Source: Camarhynchus parvulus (taxonomy: Eukaryota > Chordata > Aves > Passeriformes > Thraupidae). Taken from it: a DNA stretch of 64,000 nucleotides. A program made the translations under genes and the position numbers. Under the pieces are notes generated by a model, which searched no databases, was not told the origin of the DNA, and saw nothing but the letters and a program-made list of their open reading frames with translations. Where the stretch lies: NCBI RefSeq assembly GCF_901933205.1, contig NC_044573.1, positions 87,626,546 to 87,690,545 of the forward strand, written 5' to 3'. Of this stretch, positions 30,101 to 45,100 are shown piece by piece. Numbering within the stretch: the stretch's first letter is position 1; each line of letters opens with the position of its first letter.

Positions 30101-33100
30101 TCTCTCAAATTCAAGAACTTTTCTATTAAGTTTGGTTCACTCCTGAGACACTCCCTCTGAGAGTACTATACCCATGGCAAAATGGACTTACAGTTAGTCC
30201 TGTGAATCTCATGCAGTTTGTAGCTTTAGAGAGCCATGGCTTTCTGACTTCATCATTTTAGAAACATTTGTACTTTAATATTAAAAACATACATTTTCCT
30301 GTTAGGACCTACATACTGATGTACTACCTCTGATTAAGGCTTTATATGGAAGGTCATGCAAAAAGACATCTGTTAGTGGCCAGGAGGTGCTCGCTAGTGC
30401 AGTAAAGGTATGGTACTTTCTGCAGCTAAAAGCACACAACATGTATAGATACTGTATCCTTCCATGTTTGACTGAGCCCAGGTAGGTGCTCAGAAACTCA
30501 ATTACAGCTGTGTTAAAGTGGTTCAGCCTTTGGGATAGGTCCAAAGTTGGCCTTTATTACATGCTTCTGGATGCATAGATTCCTAAATATCTTGCACCAC
30601 CACACCCCTTTCAAATTAAAGAAATCGATAAATCATGGGTGCATTTAATGACTCTCCAGGATCTACAAAAAGCATTCCTGACAACACTTGGAAAAGATGC
30701 TCACATACCTTATGTGAATAAATAGCTACATCCCTTCTATTCAAAGGAATATACATAGGCAATATAATTACTTTTTCCCACCATACAACCCACTTCAAAT
30801 CTGACTCTGTGACTAGCATTACAGGCCTCAATGTTTTTGTTAGAAGTGTGAATATCACACAAGCCAACAAAATGTGTTATGAAAGAATAGTAGCCTTCTC
30901 ACATTCAAGACTTCCAAGAAACTCATTGTGGTAACAAAACCTAACAAAAGTGATAAAAACTGAAATTAATTTGGCAATATTTGCATCTAATTTTAGGACA
31001 CAGATCACATTTTTAAGTTGCCAGTGCATTCAGTGGGTCTCCTTGTATCAACTTCAACAAATAAGACAAAGTGTTTTAGAACTTAAAAGGAAAAAAATGC
31101 AAGTCATTACAACCTCTCATTCTAGCTTCATACATTATGTCCTTCCTTTGATACACAGTGCAATTTAATATAATTTCAAACCTGAAGAGTTAAATAATTA
31201 CTCTTCAAGGACTGTCTAGACAAACATTGACATAAACATTATAGTGCAGAGATCTGATAATACATATTCACATATCTTCATAAAAAAAGATTTTATATAA
31301 TTACATTCTGTGGGCATTACAATGTTTTACTTTGCCATCTGTGTATACATTTAAGTATATATAATGAACCATAAAGTATTGCATAAATAATTCAGTAATT
31401 TCTCAACATCTGATCATGTTCTAGGTGTTAGCAAAGAATGCATTTTAATTCTTCCTTTCTGTACTTAGTCAGCACAACATGTTGATGTCTATCACATACA
31501 AAACAGGGACTCTAACACTAAATAAATATCTTGATTTTCAAACTGCAGCTCCATATAAGAGGAGGACTAAACATTTATGACAAAGAAAAAGAGAGGATTT
31601 AAATAATCAGGCATATTCTAGAGGTGCAAATAAGGAAGGTGTTTAGAATGACTGAAAGTTTAGAAAGTTTAGAAAAAAAATATATATATAAAATAAAATA
31701 TGTCTATAACCACTTCAAAAGCAGGATGACATCCAATGTCATTTAGTTTTGCCTCACATTCTTAAACTCAGCTGCAGGGGCTAGGAATACGACATTAATT
31801 ATAATGAGCTGACAAAATTACTTAGAATGTAGAATTGTTAAGGTCTTCAAGGTGTATTTCTTTATTTAGTATTGAAGACCTAAGCAGAATACAGCTTTTA
31901 TTTCCAGTGAACAGAGAGGAAAAAGGGGAATTTCCTATAAAAACAGCAGTATGGAACAAAGTACTCTTATTCAGGTTTTTGTATGGGTTTATGTACAAAG
32001 TTTTACTGAGTTTCTTTTCTGAATTGGGGGTAGAGGAAAAAATTTCAGTGTGAATTTAATGACAATTAAGCCATATTTAACAATACTTTAGAGTTGCTAG
32101 AACACAGCATTTGACAATACTCTACTGAAGTTCATTTCATAGGCTGATGAAGCTAGAATATGCAGCTTTTGGGGGCTTGGCCTGAGTTTTACGCTGATGG
32201 CATTTTGTGAAGTCTAAATTTCCTGGTAATACTTTTCTGTAACAGTTTCAGCATGTTATGTTTTTCAGAGTCTGCAGCAAAGAGCCAATGCCACTACCAC
32301 TGCTAAACTACCCACTAGTTCCACTGCCAACTGTTAACTACAGCTGCTAATTTCTAGAAATAACTATACCCAAGTTAACTGATCAAAAGTAACATTTGTT
32401 TACAAATGAAGCATCAGCTAGCAACAGACCAGTAAGAGAAAATAAAAGTGAAAATCAAATGCCACATTTTTAGACCACTAGTTTTACTTAAAAATTGAGC
32501 AGCTTTAACATTTTTCAATGGCTGCAAAGTTACAATACTGACCAATATATAAAATTATAACCCCTGAAGATACAGAAAAATCAATACCATTAGCAGTGAT
32601 ATGAACATTCACAGACCATTAGGTTGAAAAATCCAGATAAAACAGTAGCTTGATATAACCATGTAAGATGACAATGTGTATTTTTCCATTGAATGAACCC
32701 AATTATACTTTAAACCTTAATTGATACCTGGGTACACTGAGAAATGGCTTCATCCAGTGCCAGTGCTCGCTTTTTGACATCTTCCTTAATTTTACTGTAC
32801 AGGGTGTCAGCTGCCACATATTTCTCTTGAATAGAAAAGCCTTCTCCTGGGCTCAGCTCCAGCAACTGAGGCCCAGTTTTGTTCATCTTATCTATATGAG
32901 GCTTGTGCTCAGCAATCAGCTCACGCAGTTGCTATAACAAACGAAATAACTTATCAGTTTCTTACCCTTGCACCACCACATTACAACTGTCCACACTTCC
33001 AACACATCCAGCTGGCAAGAAATTCCAAACAAATACCTTTCCTCTTAATGTAAAGCAGAAATAAAGTTAATGACTGCTTTGCCAGTGACCATTCCTATTC

Positions 33101-36100
33101 CAACACAGAACTATGCAGGCATAAAACATCAGAACTAGAGACACACTGGAAACACTCTGGCAGGACATATGATTACAGGCAAAATATAAGATGCTAATTA
33201 TGCATATGATGCTAACAACAGACATTGCCCATCATATTTAGCACCTATAATGACAGAAAGGGCAACGATATTCCAGACATGGGCGTCACACCACCACATA
33301 TATACTTTTCATGTTGATATTGGTCACACGCTGCAAAGCCTTTCATTGAAGAGCATCACAGAAAGAGGTACCAGCATTGCAAGAAAATTAATTCAAATTA
33401 TCCTTGATTTAAGAACAGGAAACCAGCACAAGGGAGGGTCAAAGAAATCAGTGAAAAGGGCAAAAGGACAAGCAAGGGTGATCAGTAGAGACCTATCAAC
33501 CTTGTTTAACCATCGCCCCTTCTGGCCACAAGACCCCTCTGTCTTTATAACAACATTATTATTTAACTTACACTATGTTTAACAAGTAATTAGTAAGGGC
33601 ATTATATTTGATCTCAGCTGTCTATTCCTTCTCATCATCCACCCCAGAAGCAAAAACTGTGCTGAAGACTGTGCGGGGGCTTGTGGAAGTGAAATGTCAC
33701 AAGGTGTCTTCCAAGTTGTCTAAAGATTTCAGATTTTTCTTGCTTGCATCCATAGAACTGACAAAAGGGAAAGGGTTTTGTTTGTGTGAGCAGCCCCAGC
33801 CTTCCCTCATTTTATTTACTTTCTCATCTCATCCCTCTCTTTCCAGAAAAGTCCCAGTCTTGTGAGAGGCACTGTCCCTCTCAGTGCTGTGAACTCCATG
33901 CATTTCTATCCAATAGCTCAGTGCAGGAACATGAGAGGTACATGCACTGCTCCTCCCAGCTGAGAGTCTGTTTAAATTAATGATGACCCAGAAAAGAGCC
34001 TATATCAGTCTCAGTGTAAATAAGTTCTCCTCTCTTTACTACAGTCCTTCCCTTAAAAAGGAATCCAGATGCTGGCTTTCTTTCTTGCTCCTCCCCAGAA
34101 GAGGGGACGTTGAGGAGACTGGGAAGACAGTGACACAACTCTTCAGTCTCCCAATGACAAAACAGAAATGAAAATAACTCCCCTGACTCTAACTACTTAC
34201 TTTGAATGTAACTTCATTTGTACACCTTGCCACAAGAAAAAACAATGTTGATTAGTTTAGAAGAGGAAAAGGAGATTATAAGAACAGTTTGAAAATTTTT
34301 AGAAAATAATTTTGTGTGGATTATTTTTGAGCACAAAGAGATAATTTGACACAAGGCCAAAAGAGTGCACATTTCTGAGTCTAAACCTTATGCTAAAATA
34401 CTCTGCCAACAGCTCATTTTAAACCAAACTAACTGCATGTTACTCACATAGAATCAACTCTATGAATTCCACAACTTGGAACAAAGATAGTCAGCAGTAA
34501 ATACATCAGAACAGAAACATTAAGTTCTCATTCACATTTGAGAGCTACCTTTTCTTCTTCTTCTTCTTTTTAACAGAACAACAAATTATTTGGTCTTCTC
34601 CATGATCTACTATTGGATAAACAATTCTAGCAAACAAGGATTTCAGAGCAGATTACGTGTTAAAAGTGCCTGACATTAATCTTCAATTTAACAAACAAAT
34701 CTCAGCTAATGGCACAGCCTGGGGAAAAGGCAAAAATAGAAGCTCATCTGAAAGGCTTCTCATAGAATCAGCATGATTAAAGTACAGGAGAAACAATCCT
34801 GCAAGTAAAGCAAGCATGATATGGTTCACAGTGACTAATCAAGGTAGTTTGTAAAGCCTATGTTATGTAGCTAGTCTTAACAGAACATGTTTGTTCTTTC
34901 TGGACATAATAGCAAGACAAATGAGTGAACCTGGTGTTTACCAGTACATAAGAGTGGCACATTTCATTAGCTAGTCTCAAAGTAAACAAGACTTTGAAGC
35001 CAGGGTTCATGCTATCTAACTTGAGTCACTTAATGGAGGCAGCTGAAACAAAAAAACCCACTAGTTACTCCATGCTTAGCAGGGAGAAACAGGTATCTCC
35101 AGTGGCCATGCAGGTTTTGCATCTGCCAAAACATGCAGGTTCTTAACCTCAGTGGGTTGCATCTGATTCCATGGGATACTAGCAGACACCTATGAAACAC
35201 CTCAATTTTTATCCAAACTGATTATATATCCATGTAAGAGAACCATACAGTGGCCAGTCTACAACACTATCACCTCTATTTTGTGATGCTATGGTAAACA
35301 ATTATTTAATTATTGCACAACAAACGTTCTTGACATGATAAATTACTGGGGGATTGATAGCCAAGCAATCAATTCTTGGCCCTCTAATTGTTCATCTTCC
35401 TTACTCAGCTAAGTTTAGTTTCAGCGTTACCAACAAAACAAAAGCTAATTTTTTAATTCATACATAAGATCAGCATATGTCCATATCTGTGTACAGACTG
35501 TACCCCCCTTTTGTTTCTTGTTCCAACATCCCACATCTGTTCTTTCTGTTTCTGTTTTGGTTTGTTCCAGTACTGACATTAATGAGTACTTTCAAATACA
35601 CTTCTTAATAACTTTTACATCTTCAGTTCTCCTAGGACAATTGCAGTTATTACCCTTTAGCCCTCTTTTATGCTTACACATCCCTTGCTGCCTTCCCCAG
35701 AGACTCTTGCTTACATGCACATGCTTGGTAAAGAGCAGAGACATGACTGAAAATGTATATACTCTGTATTATTGTTTTAAATTTTTTTAACAGAAGAGTA
35801 CCTCTTTCATTTTTAAGAATTTTGTAGAGTACTCCACAGTTATAAGCAAAGTACTTCCTGATATTTAACACTTTCTTTTTCAAAACTAGCAAAACGCTTA
35901 CCCTATGTTCTTCTTGCTGTTGCTTTAGTGTTTCATATTCAAGCGCTGGTGCAGGAAGCTGAGAGATGATCATTTCTGTTTCAGTTAACCATGGCCAAAG
36001 CTCTTCATAAGTCTCCCAGAACTGGTTAACTAGGGACTGAGCCCGTTCCAGCTGGAGGTTTCTCTCTGAGTTCATTTGACAGACTTGGTCATATTTCTGC

Positions 36101-39100
36101 AAGAGGTTTTCAATTTTTTTCTGCAAAATAATATTAATTTTTAAAAAGTATGTTTTTCCATGTGTCTCTTACCTTAATTTCCAAACATTCTTTGATAATT
36201 TTAGCACCAATTCACAGTGAATAAAATTTCAGTTTTGATGTTTCTACAGTATCACTGTTTAAGGTGGACAGAATCAACAATGAGGGAGACCAGAATTTGA
36301 CAGAGTACTTGCAAAATAATTAGAATATATTTAACAGTAGTGATATTTACAAATAACACTTTATTCATAGAGCTTCTAGTCAAGATGCAAATGATTTGAC
36401 TGCAGATCTTAGCCCAACTTCCTTACTGCAGACACTTATCTTCAGTGACACTTGGCAGAAGCTAAGTTTTCCACAGCATTTCTGATTCAAAGCAAGACGA
36501 AAAAAACACAAAATCTGTTGGGATGTTTAGTTTGGTTTGGTGGTTTTTTTGGTGGAGTTTTCTTTTTCACTCTGGCAAGATAATAGGATGTATTGTTGCA
36601 ACTGTCACTTACAAACTTGTAAGAGAAACCACAAAACACTATTTTCCAGATTAGCCTACATTACTTAATGAGAATGTATTACCATTAATAACATACATAA
36701 TAGTGATAGAACTATAAGGCTTATACATTACTAATTTAATGTACTTGGGCATGTAATAATAAATGACAGTATCAACTAGCTATACTAGCTCTATTTTTCC
36801 TGTGGAAAATTGCCCATGTTATCATGTTTATGAAATATTACAAGTGACAATGCACACAAATCCTAGCCTTGGAAAAACTACATATAAGCAAGACATTGAA
36901 TATGAAGAAGCTTTTTTTTTTCCCCTTTGGCAGAACAAGCTATCCTTTCATTTGTTATGTCTTGCATGTAAATTAAGTATAGAGATGCTATCCAGAGGAC
37001 AGAACATAACCTTAACACACAGATACACAGTATTTTTGACAAATAAAAATATTTAGCAGAGACTCACACAAAACTGCTCTGCCTTATGACTACAGTTTCA
37101 TAGGCAGAACACCTCATCTATTTTAAATTCCACTTAAGAGCAAATCAAATTTATTTAGAGATCCTGCAGCAGAACACAATCACTGAAGCATTGTTTTTCA
37201 TGGATTGGAAGGACTGAATTTACACAACATATCCAGCCTCACCGTAATATAGCAAAAAAATCCCAATCCCACAACTAATCCTTCCTAAATGCCAACATGA
37301 AAAATCCATCTCTACATGTCTGCAGCCCTGACGTTGGGCTCTCTGTGTCTGTGTGTAATAAACAAAGTCATAAGAATGCCTTTCATGGGCTGTGACAGAA
37401 TGGAAAAATCTTGGCAAGCAAAGCCTACATGGAAATCAGCAGAAATGAAAGTAAAGACTCACGCTGAGGTGCAGAGCCATTGAATTTGGCACAGAAATGC
37501 TCACGCCCAGAGCATCACCGACCCAAAAGAACTCGGAAGATAAACTGCCAGATTCCACACATCAACCCAGATGACTAACACCTCTTTACTCAATCATCTA
37601 TAGGCTAAAATACTGTTTACTATGGATGAAGATGACAAATGGGGCTCCAAATTAGTGTCAGGCAAAGAAGCAAGTACACAGTGTTTGTTCTCTTAACATC
37701 CTGAAGGAAGGAGAGCAATGCACAACAGCATTTCCTCTAGCATTACAAGCCTCAGGCAGGAAGTGACTGTAATTAATGCTTTTTCATTAGTATTTTAAAA
37801 GACACTATAGGAATCCTTCTACTTGTACATTTTCTGCATATCTACCACTGTAGCTGCAATTTAAGGAACTTTACCTTCATCATCTGTTTCTCTTCTTCAG
37901 TGCATGTTTTCATAATCTTATCCCCAGATTTAACAAGTTCATCTATAGTATCTTTGTGCCTTAAAATCTCCATGGTAAAAGCCTTGAAACACAATAAAAG
38001 TTGGTTAGAATAATAATTTTTTAAGAAGTATTTGGAGCAAAAGCTGGTTTTGAAATGCATTAATTATGACTGGATTGAAAATTAAACCACGCCAGTACAT
38101 TTTCTAGATGGAGAGTGTGCCGGCCAATAATTAACATGACAGTTGGAAATGCATTTCTTTTACCTTTTGAACTTGCAGCTGAGCAGTGGTCTGGTCTTGC
38201 TCAAGCCTAATATCACCCAGAGACATCAGTTTCTTTTCTGTTTCTGCAATCCAGGCAAATTCAGCATCAGCTGCTTGATCAAACTAAATGAGGGAAACAA
38301 GAATTAGTTCAGCAGTTCTACAGACATGAAATTAGAATAAGAGTTTCAAAAATTTTAAAGAAGATTACACAGCATATTTTTGAATTTTTAGAAAGATAGC
38401 TTCTCAATTTCCATTTGAGAGTTTTTTATAAATGAAATACAATGCCCAAAATGGTTCTGAGGGATTGTAATACAAGCAGCTTAATTCATAAGCATGACAA
38501 AGCAACAGAAGCAAATAATTTTTTCCAAAGCCTACAGCTTTCTAACAGTTGTAAGAAAATAAAAAAGAATGATAATCTCAGAGTTTTAACTAGACTGCTT
38601 GTTTTCATTTTATTCTACTTTTACATGTCTTTTTCATCTCTGTGTTTATTATTACTGCTAGTATTGCAATTATCCTGAGACACAGTTGTTTGATGTTACC
38701 CTATTAATCTGAAGAGCTGCTTTGGTATTAAATGATCAAGGCAAAACAATCACAGCTCAGATAAGTTAGTGCAAAAACGTCACCGAATTTAGAGAAGACA
38801 GGATTTCATCCAAATCTAGGCCTCAGATTAAATGCAAAAGTTTTCCTGGGCATTTGGATACAGCCAGCCCTTTTCCTTCTGACTTTTAGATTAACTTCTG
38901 ACTACAATAGTCAACATTTAAGTGTTTCAGAAATTTCCTAAAAGCACTAATATAATGAAAGGATTTTCTTACTAATTTGCAAAGAAAAGCATGAAATTAA
39001 GAATGTGGGGATCTAAGTGTTCTGAAATGTGAGAGCAAATTAAAAAAAAAAAACCAAATCATACATTCTCTCTTCAGAACAAGTTTATAGGCATGCATTT

Positions 39101-42100
39101 TAGCATGCACATGTTGCAGTACTCAACCAGGGCAGCTTTGAGCCTAAGCCATAGAGAAATGTTTTATGGGATGTATCAGATGCCCATTGTAGAAACTAAT
39201 AAGAATTCTTTTAGTGAATTCATTAAAACTCTGCTCCCTCTCCAAAATGAACTGAACCTTAATATAGCCCTGAGCTATTGTGAAAGTCTCTCAGGATGTT
39301 TTAGGTCAGAACCCGCTACTTGTGTTGTTGATGCCCACACTTTGCTCAGAAATCTTCTGAACACTCTCAGTCCCACTTGTCTTTAAAATATGCTGATCTG
39401 TGCCTTTATGGCTGTAGTCCATAACAGCCCTGCTCCTTAATATAACTGGATTCACTTTAGTCACTAACACAGACTTGTCTTAGTGGTTAATCATGAGTCC
39501 CACAAAATGAAAGAAACAGTTCTGAGATTTCATTCTTTATGAGTCAATCTTTTTTGGCCTCTATAATTCATTTGTTACGTGAAAGAGCAGAACATTCTTT
39601 TTCACTATATGTCATTTCTCATTTAAAGTAACAGAAACTAAGACTTGTCCTAAATATTGTGACATCCTACTAGAAAGGTATGTTCTGAAATAATCAGTAC
39701 TGTAAACATTAGCATGAAGCATATGCACCAGTGCTAGTTAAATCCTGGCTTTAGAAACTACAGTTCACAATCAAGGTTTTCAGAAGTCCATCTATTTACA
39801 ACTGAAAAGGTGAAGATTATTTCAAACGTGCTAGATGTACAAACTAACTGCAGTGTGACTTCCTGATACCAAATATTCATGGGTATGTAAGTAATATTGA
39901 GGAAATATTTAATAGAAATAACAAAACCAAGGCAAGGCACTGAAACTTCTAAGTTAAATTTCATTGAGGAAGGGAAGGACTCGAAACTCAATTTGCTGAA
40001 GGTGTAGGATTTTCAATTTGTGATGCTTAAAAACAACATTAAGGAATAAAAAGCATAAAATTGGTACTCTCTGCATCCAAAATTTGAAATGTTTTCTTCC
40101 CATTATACATGGCAGTTACTTATGAGCCCTCAGCTACACTTGGAGTCACTATAAAATCACCTACTTAATCCCCATCCAGTTTAACCAAGCATAGTTCATT
40201 GTGGTACATTTTCTTCTGATCAGGAATGATTGAATTCTGAATATGATGATGCTGTGATTTTCTCCATGAATGCTTTCTAAAGCATTCTCTATGGCTGCTT
40301 TAGAGTGAAGAACAGGTAGAATATGACCTTGTGTTTCTACACAGGACTCCTTCACTAGAGGACCCCACCAAGGCCTTCAGTCTTGAGAAATGAAGGCTAA
40401 ACCGTGCAGCTGAATTTATCTCTATTATCAGTCTGGGACCATTTTGCCCAGGTAGTTAAAAACCCTGGGCATTGCATTATTCTTCCAGCTTCCATTCACA
40501 ACATGAAGCTATTCTGCCTAATCATCTGTGGTTCTTCTTGCTGCATTCCTCACCTCTCGTGTCCAGGAACATCTGACATGAAACCCACACTTACTCCTAC
40601 CAAAGCCTCGTGTTCTCAGCAACTTCGTCCTCCAGTCAAAACTTAATAGTATAGGCACTTCAACAAATTGCCACAGGGCAAACTGAAAGAGCACGAGCTT
40701 CTCCAAAAATGTTTATTTTGCATAGCTAAATGGGAAGTATCTTACCCTTTCCATTAAGCCACCCAAAACTTATCACAGGATATGGTGTATAGGAGTTCAT
40801 TGTGATGATGTGCTGAAGTGGAGGTTAGGGGTATGCAGGATGAGAGTGCAATGTGCCCTTCCAACATTAGCTAGTGGAATAGCAGCTCTGGAATTTTCAC
40901 GTCTGGATCTGAAACTGCTCAACTTATGCTAGAGGATGCAATATACTCGTGGAATTTAGAAAATCTGAATGAGAGCCAATATATAATCCCCTATCTCATC
41001 TTATCACTCACTAAAAAATAAAATAAAAATCACCCTTCATTTTTGAGGATTAGGTTAATGAGATGATTATGGGAAAATATTAATTATCAAACCCCTTAAA
41101 AAGAAACCTGTAGTTATTTTTAGGCTCAGTTAGAGACAATCTGAATTACTGCCTCTTTTAGTCAGCTTTTAGCAAATTTTGAAATTATGACACACGCTTT
41201 CTCCTTGTCTTCTTACAACTGTTTAAGGGAACTATACAGCAAAAGGAGAAGTCTCCACCAATATTTGTACGCGTGAACTGGAAAACTGTTTCCACAACGC
41301 ATTTATAAGCTGGTTTAAATATGAGACTACTTAGTGACAAAATTAGGGCCCAACTCTCAAAGTGTATCCACATATACTTCTGTGCATGTATAGAAACCTC
41401 CACATATTAAATAACTCAGGTTTTGCACCCCAAGAAGAAAAGCATTGTGGATATTAATAAAAGTGTTATTTAGATCCTCCATTACAGCTTGAATGAGGTC
41501 ATCCAACTTTTAATGGTCTAATGTGCAGAGGAGCTAGGCAATCAGCAGATGCTAAAAGGTATGGCCAGACTAGCAATATCAGTGTCACCTCCAGAAAAGT
41601 GGCTCAAGATCTTGGCCCATATTTTACTTAACACAACATGATGTACAAAAGACCCGGGCCATTAAGTTCTTAAGCAAACTCTGACTTAAGGAGCCACAGA
41701 TTACTAACAGCAATTTTAGCTAAAATATTGTTGTTTGCATCAACAAAAAGGGAGACAACAGAGCACAGATTAACAGATCTCTGGCATTCATATTTTAACA
41801 CTGGAATCCCATTTCATTCAAATGGGCATTTTGCTGCTCAAGCATAACAAACTTTTGGCAGCATTATTATAGGACAGCTTTTGTTCCAGTACACATGTCC
41901 AGAGACTGTTACTGTCCAAAGAACAGTTTTCAGTACCTGCTGGGACCTCAGGAAGGCAGCATCGATCTCATCCACCTTCTGAGAGATGGTGTCACTCACT
42001 AATCTGTAACGTTCGTTGTCCTCCGTTATCATCTTGTCCAGCCCCTCTCTGGCCCTCCACGGCACCAGCTCCAGGAAGGCACTGCCAACCTCATTCAGAG

Positions 42101-45100
42101 TGTCCACTAAGCCTTTGTTGTTCTTTGCTTCTTTCTTCAGCTCCTGTAAAAGGCCATTTAAAACAATTAAACCATTTAAACATGGCAGTATATGAACAGA
42201 ACATACAAAGTTTGCAGATTTTTCATTCTTTCAACTACTCCATGAGTCCAGAACTGAAATGCTTCCCACACAAAACAAAGGGCTAACTTAGAATACTTAT
42301 TTTCAGCTAAACTGTATTACCTTTTTGATACTCTAAGTTGTTTGACAGAAAGGTAAGTGATTCTTAAGAGAATTCTCCACAAAATCTAACCTAAATATAT
42401 TTCTCCATTCAGTATGACTGTCTGAAAATTTTCTAAGAATTGTCAGTACTTTGTGAAGCATCCAAAGAAAATAAAACTAATGGATGGTTGTGAACTGCAA
42501 CTCCATAAGGAACTAAATCATCAGCAAATGAAATCAGCAGGCAATACAGCAAAATATGATTAATTCAAATTATTTCTGCAATGACTGGATTAAATTTCAA
42601 GCACACACTCGCACAAAGGAATGAGCTTTTACCTGTATAGAACTTCTCATCTATTAAAGAAATGTAATAGATTTTTTTAAGCTTCCACCCTCAACATTTT
42701 CTTTACCATGCAGCTTACACTGCATTTTTTCTTTTGAAATAGATCTTGTTAAACAAAATTAATAATATATGTTCAAAATGCTGACACTTTACAGGGTTTT
42801 ATCCATGTCACATCTAAAGAACTAAAATAACTTTGTTTGACAGTTTATGAAGTTTCCCAGTCTTAGGTAGCTCCTCAAATAAAACAAAAATGTTGTTCTT
42901 CTCTTGTGCTAAAAATAAACCTCAGCCTAATTTCATAAGTGATTATAACAGATGACTCTGGAAAAAGAGTTTGATTCTTAACTTCTGTTACATTTAGTCA
43001 AATGATCTGATACTAAATTTAGTTATTCAAAAAACTATTTCATACCAAGCATAAATTAACACAAAACCTCACCAAATCACAGAACAGTGAATAATTCACA
43101 GGTTCTAAAACCTACTTTTTGTCTTTCTTGTACTTGGCTTAATTCTTCACCCTTTGGTATTTGAGTTTCATATGAGAGTAACTCCATCTCTACTTCATCA
43201 AGCCATTTGCAGAGTTCCTCATGAGTTGAGTGCAGTTGGCCTGCAAGCTGCAGAGCCTGCTCCAAAGTCTTGGACACATCAGAACTTAATTTTGTAATAT
43301 CTTTGTATCTCGCTTTAATGCCTTCCAGTTTATCTTGAACAATCACAACTTCATCACCTAGAATATTAAAGGAATGTTATTTCCCATGATCACAAATATT
43401 AAAAAAAAAAAAACATCACCACAACTAAAAAACTAAAATCTCAAACTCTGCATATTACAGGAAACCTAATATTTAATTTATAAAATAATCCAAACAAGGT
43501 GACATGGCCAATCCTCAACTATTGTAAATTATCCTACCATCACTAAAACCCACAGAACTACAAAGCTTATCTCAGTTCAGGATCAGTCCTTCTGTCTTTT
43601 TTCTGCTTTACTGAACTATTACAAAGTAAGGAGTTAAATCAATTTTAAACAGAAATGTTCTTATTAAAAAAATCGACCCTTAAATTCACAATACTTCTTA
43701 AAAGGCCAAATAAAAGGTATAAAAGTGTTGCTGAAAATGTAAAGAACAAAAAAATATCTATTACTAACTAGACTTTCAATTACGTTAGATTTTGACATCA
43801 CAATTCACCCTCATTGCTGTCCATTTGAAACACAACTCAAAAGGCTAAAAGAAAAACAATGCATTGAAATTTATTAGCCTTAATATTGGAAATGTTCAGA
43901 TTCCATCATAGAATATGTGTAGTGTCAAAGTTTGGAACAGAAAAGGATAATACCACCCTGTACAAACATATGTACGTCTCAAAGGGTTCAAGAACTTTAT
44001 AAGTATAGGAAAATCTGGACAGATGTTGATCTACAGAACAGACACATTGTGTATAACTCGAATGCAACTTTTCCCACAGTATTGGCTCCCATGGCTGAAG
44101 CTTTCCCCTTGCAGTAATAGGTAGTCTAATATCTTGTTCATCTGCGGATGCCTGCAGGGAATTTACTGTGTCCACGGCCAAACATCCCTCCATTATGAGT
44201 AATGTCCATAACTCACTATTAGGAATGGAATGCAGGTTCACTAGAATAATTTTCCACTTAAAATAATAAAAGGATTCAAGGGCTAAATTCTCTGCAGGCA
44301 AAAAAGGCCTTTTGCTTACTTACATTAAAAGTAAAATTGGCCCCAAAACATAGCCTAGGTTGACCTCAAACCTTATTAAAACAAACAACTATGATTGCTT
44401 TAACCAGTAAATATGAACCATATTTACAAGCTTCACTTTAATTTTCTTAGGCAAGTACAAGGAAAAAAAGTATGACAAATTATAGTTTTATGTAAGTTCT
44501 CACCTGTTGTTTGCTTGAGAAGCTCTAAGCCATTTTGTATAGCCAAATCAACATTTTGTTTTCTAAGAAGAATCTCTTCCTGAAGATCCTATGAATAAAG
44601 GTCATTTATGTTAGCATAGACCTAAAAAAATATATTATTTTTATTTAGAATAAGCATACTGACATTTTAAACAAAATACATTAATGAAAATAAATGATGT
44701 ATGGGGATATAAATCAAATTAAAAACATGAATTAAATAAGAAATGAACAGAAATCAAAATACCAGTAGTTCAGAGTGCTGTTTCTCAAGCAATTCTGTGT
44801 TGCAGTCTTGGACTGACAATTTGTTCAGTTTATCATGGATTTCATTCAGCCAGTTCATCAATTCAACTTCGTCCTCCCCAAAAATCTGAGCATTGCTGTA
44901 AGCTTGCTGGAGAAGTTCAGACCTGCTGTTGCTCTTCTCTTGAATTTCAATGTATCGTGCCTGAGCAGAATCTAGCTTTTCCTGCACCATATCTTTATCT
45001 TCCCTGGAGCTCATAGTCTTTAGAGACTGACCAGCACTAATGGCCTGATGCAAACTCTTATTGTGAGCTAGGACATCATCTTCTAGGGCCTATATTTTAG

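Noticed and set aside
33250..33582. Plus-strand open frame of 110 codons
   Set aside because: No recognisable domain and no supporting signals in its surroundings.
43906..44301. Possible cassette exon on the minus strand after a CCCTGCAG at about 44154
   Set aside because: The frame is open but I could not find a proper GT donor at a sensible position downstream.
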